NCBI RefSeq assembly: GCF_947623445.1
Contig: NC_135243.1
Location: 8,186,501 to 8,250,500, forward strand
DNA: 64,000 bases
Reading direction: 5' to 3'
Source: Clavelina lepadiformis
Lineage: Eukaryota; Chordata; Ascidiacea; Aplousobranchia; Clavelinidae
The position numbers and the translations under genes are program-made. The notes under the pieces are model-generated. The model was not told the DNA's origin. It searched no databases and saw only the letters and a list, made by a program, of their open reading frames with translations. Positions 25,139-36,434 of the stretch are shown here, piece by piece. Numbering within the stretch: the first letter of the stretch is position 1; each line of letters opens with the position of its first letter.

Positions 25139-27458
25139 GCCCTGTACAAAGAATGGCATCAGGACTCGTCAGAATTGACATGTTTACTTTCATTTTTCAT
25201 TGTATATGTTGCTTTTCTTGTCACATTGATACGGCTTGTTAGCAAGATTTTTTTTTATAGCTGCAGCTAACGTTTCGTTCCCTTCTTTTTGCTTTGAAAG
25301 CGCACGGTTGGACCATGTGGAGTTTTTATTAGTTTTATGCCAAGTTATCTGCATATATAGGGTAAAGAGACAAATATAACATGTTAACATGAAGCCTTAC
25401 CTGTGAAACTCAGCAACTTACACGTAATGTGAGTGACCATACTGCCGTATACTACCACTGGTGACGATGGGCAGAGTTGACTAATTCTTATAAACAAGCT
25501 TACCAAGTTTACAGCCATTATTCCCACCAGACTGCAGACTGCTAACTTTAAGTGGTTCTCAACCGGGGTGCCATTTACGCTTCGCAAGGGTGCCGCAAGT
25601 TATTGCGCACTAATCACTAGTCCAGGAAAACGATTGCGAAAATTATTTTTATTTAATGCAGAAACTTTTTGGTTTGACTGTGGGTGCCGCCAAATCTTTT
25701 GGTTGTTTGCAGGGTGCCGTAAGCCAAAAAAGGTTGAGAACCACTTAAGACTCTTAGTAGTTCGTGCGGAATAAAAAACTATGGTCTCCATAATGCCAGC
25801 AAAATTATAATAAACAAGCGATGACGACAAGACTTTACATTACGTGCACACTTTGCAAACTTTTAGAAGCAATTAAAGGACCTGAATAGGCAACAAGATA
25901 TAAGCATTGATATAATAGCGTATATAGTTTGATTAAGTGTTTCATACCAAAGAGCACTGTGTATTAAGACGGATTTGGCGCAATTGCAAAATCAAGAAAC
26001 ACAATTCAAATCTGCTTCGTGATTAGTTGTTTTTTGTTGGCTTAACCATATCTAAACCGGGTGCGCGGTTTTTGTAGGTTAATAGCAAAAACATCTGGCT
26101 TCCTGTATACATCATAATTGTAAAACTAAAGAAAGTGCATTTAGTGTAAATTAGGTATTTGTACAAGTGATAAACTTCTAGAAATTTTTCTTGTTATGCC
26201 GCGCCCCCGCTGTGCGGAAAACCAGCTGACCGCGAGAAGAGAACACAAGAGCGTATATACTGTATTTCTCACAAGTATTAATTAATTATTATTCATTACA
26301 CAACAAAAAACTAATGTAGTTATGATATTTTGGGATGGTAAAAATGTCGGATTTATAAACTCGGAAATAATGACACACAATACTGCATTCGGTTGAAATT
26401 TTACAAAGTTCTCCCAACAATTTAACCATAATAATTTTTGGATCAACTTAACAACAGTGAAAGTTTAGTTTGCTCTATAGGACTATTGTTTGTTTATTAA
26501 GCCAAAACAAATTTCTAGACCTTTTCTTTAAAAGATCATGCTAGCAGCTATAGGTGTTTGGATACGTTTGTATTATTATAACACACCTCCAAACAGTGAG
26601 TTTGGAAGTTTTCTTCAAAATATTTGTTTCTGTGATCTTGCACTTTGAAATCTGTTCCTGTTAAGCCTAAATCAATATTTTAAACATCGGTTCATATAAC
26701 CAACACCATCCTTAACCCTTCTCCATGTTATCGTTGATGACATTGCGTAAACCAGTATAGGCCTGCACCGAAATACCCTGCCAGAAAATCCGGAGCATAA
26801 CAAGTTTGATTTGTGTGATTGTGTTTTGGATATTGCATATTTGTTTGCAAGTAAATATTATAGTCGGCTCTAGAGGATTTTTGTAAGTTTACGTTTTTAG
26901 TGTAAGTTTAAAGTTTTGTTGTCTTTCAGTTATTAATTCATTATGGCCGAAATTACCCTGTTGTTGTAGTCCTAGCGTAGGGTATAGTTAAAAGTAAATG
27001 ATTGTTTTTTTTACTACTTCTCTTACTGTACAGTATATAAGCATTGGTTTTGGTTTCAAACAATGAAACTAGCAATAAATAAATACCAATTTAACGTTTT
27101 AACAATAGATAAATAAATATCAAATAAAACTACAAACAATAACCCTTCAGTACGATATTACACTTAAGTAAACCTATAACCCAATAAGTACTCTTTGCAT
27201 CAAAACATATTAAATATTTTTTCGTTAACTATGACGTACAGCAAGCAGTAATATTTATTCAAGATTATTTGTCCGAGATTGAATTTTACAACGACTTTGT
27301 TCATAACAAGAATGTGTTTCCAAAACTTGTTTTTCAGACAATATCATGTTTACTCAGACAGGTATTGCGCATATATAAATAGGGCTTCTTATCGAAAAGC
27401 GTTAGTAATAAAATTCATGGACAAGTATCTGAAATCTGAATCTGAAAAATCTGAAAAA
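25139..27458. other. Intergenic stretch between the retrotransposon and the COX cluster
   Basis: No gene could be supported. It contains one degenerate MITE. At about 27428-27460, just before the duplicated segment begins, ATCTGAA-type words are repeated. Confidence 0.4.
25550..25746. mobile_element. Short hAT-like MITE
   Basis: The left end AGTGGTTCTCAACC and right end GGTTGAGAACCACT are perfect inverted copies 195 bp apart, with GGGTGCC/GGTGCCG words inside both. The outermost C/G bases appear mutated and no clean target duplication remains. Confidence 0.7.
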
Positions 27459-28292
27459 CTAGGCATCTGAAAATTTGTAAAATCGGGCAAAAATCCATAT
27501 TACATAGGAAATCAAAAGAAAAGGATTCGTTGCTTTGAAGACTATTTTTCTGCTTGAACATTCACCGAGATTTCACTCAACACTATTTACTTTTGATTTT
27601 TTGCAAGAAAGGGTGATATATGTGCTTGATTTTATTCGATTAACTTGCACGACAAACAAAACAACTCGGGACCAACAACTTTTTTCATTTTTCACGCTTT
27701 AGAAAAGCATCAATAATGGTGATGAACTGTGAACTACATATCTGACAAAGTTAAATACTTGGGATGAATTTATAAAACCAAATATTAAGCAAAGAAAAAA
27801 ACTGGGTACGCTATACCTATATAAAAACGCAATAAATTGAAATCTATCTCAGAGAATTAGAGAAAAAATTAGAGAATAGTTTGTCATTATAATACATGCA
27901 GTTGATTATATAGATCTTTCAAATGTTACGACATATTTGCATGATAACGATGCAGTTAGGATATTTAGAATAAGATTAAAGAGATTAGTAAGATTAGGTT
28001 AGATTAGTAAGATTAGTATAAGATTTAGAATTTTACATGACAGGACAATTCCGAAACAACAAACGTATACCTTTACCATGTAAAGCATACACTGTACTTG
28101 TAGTAAGCCAAGGTAGACTTTGTATTTTACGATACCAAAAGATTGTTTCAAGAAATAAAAAATGCAAATTTAATTTCATGATCTTTAGACAGAACAAAAA
28201 CATCTTGTCTAAAAAGAAAAGGTTAATCACCATTGAAGTCAAATTTTCATCAAACTTTGTTTGCGATACGGCTCTTTAAGAAACGTTATGTT

Positions 28293-30453
28293 TTACAATT
28301 CCGACTTAGAGTCCTTATTCGACGTTTTTCCACCAGAAGTTGGCGGTTTCTTCAACGACCTACTATCGTCGTTGACGCCGTCCTCCACGGGCTCCCCTTC
28401 GATGATATTGAGAAGAATTTGACTGGAATGGTCGTCTTTCGGGTTCAAATTGCTTTCGATCGGCTCAAAGTCAATGTCATCACGGACTTTGAACGAAATA
28501 TCTGGACAACCTTCGACGTTACGGCATACAAGTTCCTGTCGCAAATGAAAGTTTTCTTTCAGATTTCCATACGTTTATTGCGACTAGTATACTGAATGTC
28601 GATTAAAGTAAGTTAACTTAAAGACGGGGTATAAGATTCTGTAGCATGAGTTTATATGTTATATGTGTGTTGTTATTATGTAATATGTTACTGTGTTTGT
28701 TGTTGTTTAAATGTCAAAAAAGTTATTGTTATTTAGCAGCAAGAGGCTAGGCGCGATAGCTATATGATCATTAAGGGTACAACGAAGCAACCATGATATT
28801 GCAACAAATAATTCACCTGAAGGTTGGTAGTTTTGATTATATTCATGCCTTTGTCTCCTCCGAAAGTGCTCGGTTTCCACCAATCAGGAGAACTAACGGG
28901 ATTTCCGATCAATCCTGCGTTCGATCCGAAAAAAATGTTAAAAACAATCAGCATAAAACCGAATAAACTTTGAAATTCCGGTATCCAGATGTACAGTATA
29001 TCTACATGTAAGAGTTTGGCATCTAGACTTATACCTTTAAGAGAGTAGGGGGAACCGATTTCTGTCAAAGTCTCGCCAAAAACCTGCGGGTGTCGACGTT
29101 TTTCCAAAATCATCCCAACAAAGTACTCCAAAGCATCAATATGTCCATAGAGCTTTTCAAGTTCCGCAGCCATCTCAGTTTCCCCTAAATCGCAAGGAAA
29201 AAACAAATCTTAAAAGCACAGAGAAACGATTCTCGTTAAGATCATTTTTGCTGCTGTTGTGGTGCGGTACCATGAACACATAGTTTAAGTATTCAATAGC
29301 GGTAGATTATTGTGGTAATGGTATGTTAAGCGCAGCGATAATTTGCTGTGTATTACTCACATTATTGATTAGTATGAGCCGACTTATTGTCGGTGCACTG
29401 TCTTACGTCCCATCACAATGCATGAGTATGTAGCATTTTCAGTTTTTTTGTTGCTGTAGTTCAGGCATGCACAACATACGGCCCGCGGGCCGCATGCGGC
29501 CCGCAAAACCTTTTCATGCGGCCCACGAGATATTCCGTGATTTCGTTCGTTCAAGCATTTTCTCCACGGTTACAGTTACATAATCAACGAATCCGATGCT
29601 TTACCGCCGATAAGCGTTAAAAACAACTAGATACTGTAGTGCGAGAGGCAACCGTCTCCTGACAGTAACCATCTTCTCAACGATATCTCTTATTCAACGG
29701 GTAATCGGTCACATTATATAAAGTAGGCTACACGTTAGTTACAACAACGTTAGCACGCGGCCCGCGAAAAATATTTTTTCCCTAAAACGGCCCGTGTACT
29801 GTTTTGAGTTGTGCATGCCTGCTGTAGTTAAAGGACTCATTGCACGATACCATACCGCGTTAACTCATTTTTTTGGTTACTTTGCAACTGATTTCTCAAT
29901 TTACTGTTTATCTAATTAATTTTTTTTGTTTATTTATTCACAATCTTGTGTTTTGTTTTACGCGACGTTTGTAATTTCCTGAAGATGACCAGCGTAATAA
30001 GTGCATCAAGCTTTATTTTTATGACGACAACGATCGGCGCGTATGTCGTGTAGTTGTTGGACTTCCTGCATTTTAAGCCCTTAGTTTGTATACATGTGTT
30101 CCACAAACTTTTATTGCGCTTTAATATTTTGGCCATATAGCCAGCTATCATAGCTTTTGCTGCTGTATTTGATCCTGGGAGCTGTTATAGGTTATAGGCT
30201 TTGAGCTCCAATATTCTATCATGATCAGCAGTAATAAACATTTGTTACAGTGGTTAGAATTGGTCTTACACGGGTAAGAGTGTAATTATACAAACAACCA
30301 AACAAACTTTGACACGTTAGCAATAGACGAAACAGAAAAATGCTTACACGGACATTACAAACAAACTTGCAAACCTGTAAACTCCTCAAAGCTTTTATAA
30401 GGTTTCATGCCGAACTTTACTCTGTATTTGTTAAATGGTTGCAAACGCATGTT
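28293..30453 (-). pseudogene. Duplicate COX terminal exons 10-12 plus a stub of exon 9
   Basis: Exon copies lie at 30453-30375 (3' part of exon 9 with its donor), 29184-29035 (exon 10), 28914-28817 (exon 11) and 28535-28293 (exon 12). All three complete exons keep their frame, GT/AG borders and lengths (150, 98, 243 bp). Their protein is almost identical to that of the proximal copy; in exon 12 Glu replaces Val and Asn replaces Thr. The aspirin-site serine (GSPYSLK) and the C-terminal KSEL ER-retention-like signal are kept. There are no upstream exons, so it cannot be a gene alone. It could serve as an alternative 3' end of the COX gene by splicing from exon 9 past the proximal copy, or be a dead duplicate, or an unmerged haplotype in the assembly. 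Confidence 0.75.
29462..29821. mobile_element. hAT MITE inserted in duplication unit A only
   Basis: Ends CAGGCATGCACAAC and GTTGTGCATGCCTG, flanked by the perfect 8-bp duplication CTGTAGTT (29454-29461, 29822-29829). The interior is rich in GCGGCCCGC words. The matching place in unit B (about 32484-32491, CTGAAGTT) is an empty site. Confidence 0.93.
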
Positions 30454-30530
30454 GAATCAACAACAAAGCTGAAAGCAAGTTTGTCTTATGTGAGCGAAAC
30501 TGGCTTTACGTTCAGACCCACAAAGTTAAG

Positions 30531-33116
30531 CTAGGCATCTGAAATTTTGTCAAATTGGGCAAAAATCCATATTACATAGGAAATCAAAAGAAAAGGATTC
30601 GTTGCTTTGAAAACTATTTTTCTGCTTGAACATTCACCGAGATTTCACTCAACACTGTTTACTTTTGATTTTTTGCAAGAAAGGGTGATATATATATGCT
30701 TGATTTTATTCGATTAACTTGCACGACAAACAAAACAATTCGTGACTAACAACTTTTTTCATTTTTCACGCTTTAGAAAAGCATCAATAATGGTGATGAA
30801 TAGTGAACTACATATCTGACAAAGCTAAATATTTGGGATGAATTTATAAAACCAAATATTAAGCAAAGAAAAAAACTGGGTACGCTATACCTAAATAAAA
30901 ACGCAATAAAATAAAAATTATCTTAGAGAATTAGAGAAAAAATTAGAGAATAATTTGTCTTTATAATACATGCAGTTGATTATATTATAGATCTTTCAAA
31001 TGTTACGACATATTTGCATGATGACGATGCAGTTACGCTTAACATTTAGAATTTTACGTGACAGGACAATGCCGAAACAACAACCGTATACCTTTACCAT
31101 GTACAATTGTACAGTATATACTGTACTTGTAGCAAAGCAAGATAGATTGTGTATTTTACGATGCCAAAGGATTTTTTCATGAAATAAAAACTGAAAATTT
31201 CATTTCATGATCTTTAGACAGAACAAAAACATCTTATCTAAAAAGAAAAGGTTAATCACCATTATAGTCAAATTTTCATCAAACTTTGTTTGCGATACGG
31301 CTCTTCAAAAAACGTTATGTTTTACAATTCCGACTTAGAGTCCTTAGTCGACGTTTTTCCACCAGAAGTTGGCGGTTTCTTTAACGACCTACTATCGTCG
31401 TTGACGCCGTCCTCCACGGGCACCCCTTCGATGATATTCAGAAGAATTTGACTGGAATGGTCGTCTTTCGGGTTCAAATTGCTTTCGATCGGTTCAAAGT
31501 CAATGTCATCACGGACTTTGAACGAAATATCTGGACAACCTTCGACGTTACGGCATACAAGTTCCTGTCGCAAATAAAAATTTTCTTTCAGATTTCCACA
31601 CGTTTATTGCGGCTAGTATACTGAATGTCGATTAAAGTAAGTTACGGACTTAAAGACGGGGTATAAGATTCTGTAGCATGTGTTTATATGTTATATGTTT
31701 GTTGTTATATTATGTAATATGTTACTGTATTTGCTGCTGTTGTTGTTGTTTAAATGTCAAAAATGTTATTGTTAATTTGCAGCAAGAGGCTAGGCGCGAT
31801 AGCTATTTGATCATTAAGGGTACAACGAAGCAACCATGATATTGCAACAAATAATTCACCTGAAGGTTGGTTGTTTTGATAATATTCATGCCTTTGTCTC
31901 CTCCGAAAGTGCTCGGTTTCCACCAATCAGGAGAACTAACGGGATTTCCGATCAATCCTGCGAAAAAAATGTTAAAACCAATCAGCACAAAACCAAATAA
32001 ACTTTGAAATTCCGGTATCTAGATGTACAGTATATCTTCATGTAAGAGTTTGGCATCTAGACTTATACCTTTAAGAGAGTAGGGGGAACCGATTTCTGTC
32101 AAAGTTTCGCCAAAAACCTGCGGGTGTCGACGTTTTTCCAAAATCATCCCAACAAAGTACTCCAAAGCATCAATATGTCCGTAGAGCTTTTCAAGTTCCG
32201 CAGCCATCTCAGTTTCCCCTAAATCGAAGGAAAAAACAAATCTTAAATGCACAGAAACGATTCTCGTTAAGAACATTTTTGCTGCTGTTGTGGTGCGGTA
32301 CCATGAACACATAGTTTAAGTATTCAATAGCGGTAGATTATTGTGGTAATGTTATGTTAAGCGTAGGAATAATTTGCTGTGTATTACTCATATTATTGAT
32401 TAGTATGAGCCGACGTATTGTCGGTGCACTGTCTTACGTCCCATCACAATGCATGAGTATGTAACATTTTCAGTTTTTGTTGTTGCTGAAGTTAAAGGAC
32501 TCATTGCACGATACCATACTGCGTTAACTAATTTTTTTGGTTACTTTGCAACTGATTTCTCAATTTACTGTTTATCTAATTAAATATTTTTGTTTATTTA
32601 TTCACAATCTTGTGTTTTGTTTTACGTGGCGTTTGTAATTTCCTGAAGATGACCACCACAGTAAGTGCATCAAGCTTTATTTTTATGACGACAACGATCG
32701 GCGCGTAAGTCGTGTAGTTGTTGGACTTCCTGCATTTTAAGCCCTTAGTTTGTATACATGTGTTCCACAAACTTTTATTGCGCTTTAATATTTTGACCAT
32801 ATAGCCAGCTATCATAGCTTTTGCTGCTGTATTTGATCCTGGGAGCTGTTATAGGTTATAGGCTTTGAGCTCCAATTTTCTATCATGATCAGAAGTAATA
32901 AACATTTGTTATAGTGGTTATAAATGGTCTTACACAGGTAAGAGTGTAATTATACAAACAACCAAACAAACTTTGACACTTTAGCAATAGACGAAACAAA
33001 AAATGGTGACACAGAATTTTCAAACAAACTTGCAAACCTGTAAACTCCTCAAAGCTTTTGTAAGGTTTCATGCCGAACTTTACTCTGTATTTGTTAAATG
33101 GTTGCAAACGCATGTT
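30531..33116 (-). repeat. Tandem duplication unit B (COX 3' end, proximal copy)
   Basis: The copy contiguous with the rest of the COX gene. It carries the 3' part of exon 9 and exons 10-12. Compared with unit A it lacks the hAT element. Confidence 0.93.
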
Positions 33117-36100
33117 TCTGGAATCGATAATAGCCCATTTCGACACGTCTCTGGTTGAATACCCCTGGCTCTTTCCACCGGCAGCCTATAAACACATTTT
33201 AAACAAATATCGTAGTCTACAGAGATCGAAATTGGACTCTGATGTAAGTCACGTTATAGACCTGAGTATGCTGAGTATAGTTGCGTGTATTGGCGTCTAT
33301 ATAACGTTATGCGAACCGTCACCAAACTTTCCAATTGCTCTATTAAATTTGTGTATAAGTGCAGTAGTTGGCTCAACTCATCGACAAACTTACCCTTCCC
33401 GCAAATTGAGTGGAGAGCTCTTTAACCATGGCCGCCATTCCGGCATCCACAAAGGGCTTGGGATTGAAGAGGAGGTTCCTGATGGCGTATGCGTGGTCGT
33501 TCACCCTTATGTTGTCGGGCATGAGCGCGTGCCAGTGATAAAGAAGGACAAATTCGACGTGAATTTGATTGTGATAAGAGAAGCCTTCATCGTGCATAAT
33601 GGTCGGATCGTAGATCAGCTGATAGTGAAAGCCACTGAGATGTTGGACATAATCTTCAATCACTACTTTTATGGTTTCTCCTAAAAGGACACAAGACTAC
33701 GCGTCATGGTGCTCTGGATTATTTCCATTTTCATTTCATGTGACCATGTTTTCTGTTATTACATAGGATTTTTTATAACGTCTAATTCAGGTCCTACCGG
33801 TGAGGATCAATCTTGCTGTCTGAAACAAGCGCTCGTCATCCCAAAATGGATTTTCTTCTTTGAGTACGTCACACACTCGGTTATGTTCCCTACGAGAAGA
33901 TAAAGATCGCATCAATTCAAAGGCTGTCTAGCGTTCACCCCTCTGTACTTGTTTGTCTTCCATGGTCTCAGTCACCAAGACACAAAACTCAACACTCTTA
34001 CCTCAACCAAAGCGTCGAGAAAAAGAGAAACGTGGGCATGACGGCAAAGCCTGGATGGCCGATTGCAAAATCGTAGCCCTTTGGAACTTTATCGATGCCA
34101 AACATCGTAACGTTGGCGTCCTTTATTTGGGGAGGAAACGTTTCTCCGTTAATCACGGAGTATTTCAGCTTGCCATCCTTCATCAGTCTCAAAGTCTTTT
34201 GTCGCTCCTGAGTGTTCCCGTAAACGTGTGAAAGATCCACCTGTAATATGGGTTTGTTATCATTCCGCAAATTGCTTATAACTCACCAGTTGTATGTTGT
34301 GTAAACATTAAACAAACGAAATTAGTGTGTACAACAAATCAAAACGGTTGTGAAAACAAATAAGTCGCAAATAATAATAACAACATTCACTGCACATCCA
34401 AGCAATATTCGTAATCCCTACGCCATATCATTCTTCCTCAGCTCATCACTACGTCAGAGGCACATGCAGTTACAGTCCTTTAATTATGATTTCTAAGCAG
34501 GCGTGTTTAGTGTCTATCATGCAGCGGCACATCCGCATGATTAATTCTACAGCAGCCTACCGATTAACATTTTATTTAGTTTAATTGGAATGAGTAAGTT
34601 ACGTTGGGAAGTACGTAATTCGTGCTGTGTACAATATGTTTACAGTACGTTAAGATTGGTGCGGTAAATGTCTTTAAATAGGCTTAGGCGTATGATATGG
34701 TGGTGGCATCCTACTAAAAACAAGTGCTATACGCCTATTCATATTAGTACAAATGCATACTAATAGGAATTTCCCGCTGGTAAGCAGACATTAAAAGTTT
34801 AGAAACTCAAGCAAAATACAAACATTTGCACGAATTACTATAAAACATATTGAATCGTAACAGCAGGGTTTTTTTTAAGGTTTGGTTTGGGTGACCGCTA
34901 AGTAGTTTTAAGAGACCGCAAGTGTTTCATTTAAATATCAAAAAATAGCCATATTTGCTTAAACGAATTATTTATTTATTATTCCCAAATTTTGGGAAAC
35001 CGCTGGAGAAATTTGGGGGACCGTTTCGGTCACCCAAAACACCTTAAAAAAAACACTGCGTAAGAGCATCTAAATGCAATCCATATCACTTACCGCGTTA
35101 TCTCCCCATTGATAAGGCATGCCGTGCTGTATATCGGTCTTGAAAAATTGGTGGGTAAAGTGCTGGGCAAAGAAGGGAAACATGACAGATGTGCGGACTG
35201 GGCAAGGCTCGAACTTGGATCTCGTGAAAAATTTCTTAACCAGCATGTCGGGATCGGGAAGGTTATCGGGACCTTAAAATGCAAAGAAATGTCTTGAAAG
35301 AAGTAAAGCAAATAACGCTCAATGGAATGTGTTTATTAAGTTGGACAAGATAAACTTGAAATAAATTGTCATACGTAGCAAAGTGTAGCTCGGTTTAACA
35401 ATAACGTTTTAGTTTTAATTGTCGGTGCTGTAAATGGCATCTTATACCCACCAATAGTTCCCATAGGCTTTGGGCAATTCTTTGGAATAGCAGGCAGAGT
35501 TCGCGAGTAAACAGAATTATTGGCGTATGTGTCCCAGGTAGGATAGGTATCAAGGGCTTTGAACGGTGTTGGTTCTGGGATAATTCCGGTACGTACTAAA
35601 TATATGAAGAATCATGAATGTCATCAGGTTTCACGAATGCAATTAGATAAAAAAAGGCGCAGATATCGGCTCCTCGTTACTTACATTTCAGTACATTTTT
35701 CATGAGATATTTACTCAGCCAAGTAATGTTGTTGACAATTCTCCAAACAAACTTCACATGAGTCAAAGCGACAGTCATGAAGCTCTTTGACGGCCTGAAC
35801 ATGTTTGTAATTTTCGTCATCCATGGAACTGTAACAAGAAGTTCGTTGAAAACTGAAGCTCGAGTTGCTTCGACATATGTTACCTAATTTGCAGTTCCGC
35901 AAAAGCCCAGTAAAAGAAAGAGAGATTGTAAATTGTAAAAGTAACAGTTCACAGTAATTTACCGTTATCACAGTTTTTTCCGAAGTAACCAGTTCCGTCG
36001 CAGTAGCATTTGTATTCATCTGCAGTGCGTGGGACGCAAACACCTCCGTTTTGGCAAGGCAATGAACAGCACGGGTTAACTGTTTAGAAATAAAGCACGA

Positions 36101-36434
36101 AAGATAAAAACATCGCCTCAAAAGTTATTTCATTTGAAAACAATTTACCAAAAGAACGCTAAATACGCGTGTTGCTGACAGATTTTAACAAAATGATTTG
36201 TCTCAAAAAGTCTTTATTCGTTTCACGTACGGCTTAAACGTCAACACAGGCAAAGCGGGGATAACCAAAAGGAACACGACATCCAATTAAACTTCAAACA
36301 CAACAGAAGCACAGTGGAAACTGTGGTTTTAACATTATGAGATTAATTCTAAACCCAGGATACTTACAGCTTGCTGATGATGTGGAAATAGTGTAGAATA
36401 GCACAAAGATTACACTCAGTAATCTTAGCTCCAT
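31322..36434 (-). CDS. PTGS: Cyclooxygenase (prostaglandin G/H synthase)
   Basis: Twelve exons in transcript order: 36434-36368, 36079-35963, 35828-35685, 35595-35452, 35272-35094, 34240-34002, 33889-33798, 33680-33394, 33185-33038, 32218-32069, 31957-31860, 31564-31322; 635 residues, every junction in phase. Order: signal peptide ([13 protein letters not shown]), EGF module ([12 protein letters not shown]...YFGKNC), membrane-binding helices, then the heme peroxidase/cyclooxygenase domain. Present are substrate-gate Arg111 (Arg120 of the sheep enzyme), distal His198 (AQHFTHQ), catalytic Tyr375 and proximal His378 ([11 protein letters not shown]), and the aspirin-site Ser520 (GSPYSLKG). The end is KSEL, an ER-retention-like signal. 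It should turn arachidonate into prostaglandin H2 in the ER lumen. It lies head to head with two COX genes on the other strand, with the dermatan-sulfate epimerase between. A second copy of its last exons follows downstream. Confidence 0.96.
34864..35058. mobile_element. hAT-type MITE in COX intron 5
   Basis: Inverted ends CAGGGTTTTTTTTAAGGT and ACCTTAAAAAAAACACTG, with GGGTGACCG/CGGTCACCC just inside. They are flanked by 8-bp repeats CGTAACAG (34856-34863) and CGTAAGAG (35059-35066), one mismatch apart. Confidence 0.85.

Larger units (their letters stand above)
27459..30453 (-). repeat. Tandem duplication unit A (COX 3' end, distal copy)
   Basis: This segment repeats the unit at 30531-33116 at a distance of about 3.07 kb, with the same order of exons, introns and flanks and few differences. 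It starts at CTAGGCATCTGAAA and stops abruptly inside a copy of COX exon 9 (after GCAAACGCATGTT). About 80 bp of unrelated filler separates the units. It is longer than unit B chiefly because of a hAT insertion and a small ATTAGTAAG-rich expansion near 27960-28020. Confidence 0.93.

Noticed and set aside
33070..33684. 204-codon plus-strand frame
   Set aside because: It lies opposite COX exons 8 and 9 and is explained by their antisense strand.
34864..35058. Poly-T/poly-A runs as a retrogene tail
   Set aside because: They are the inverted ends of a MITE with a near-perfect 8-bp target duplication.
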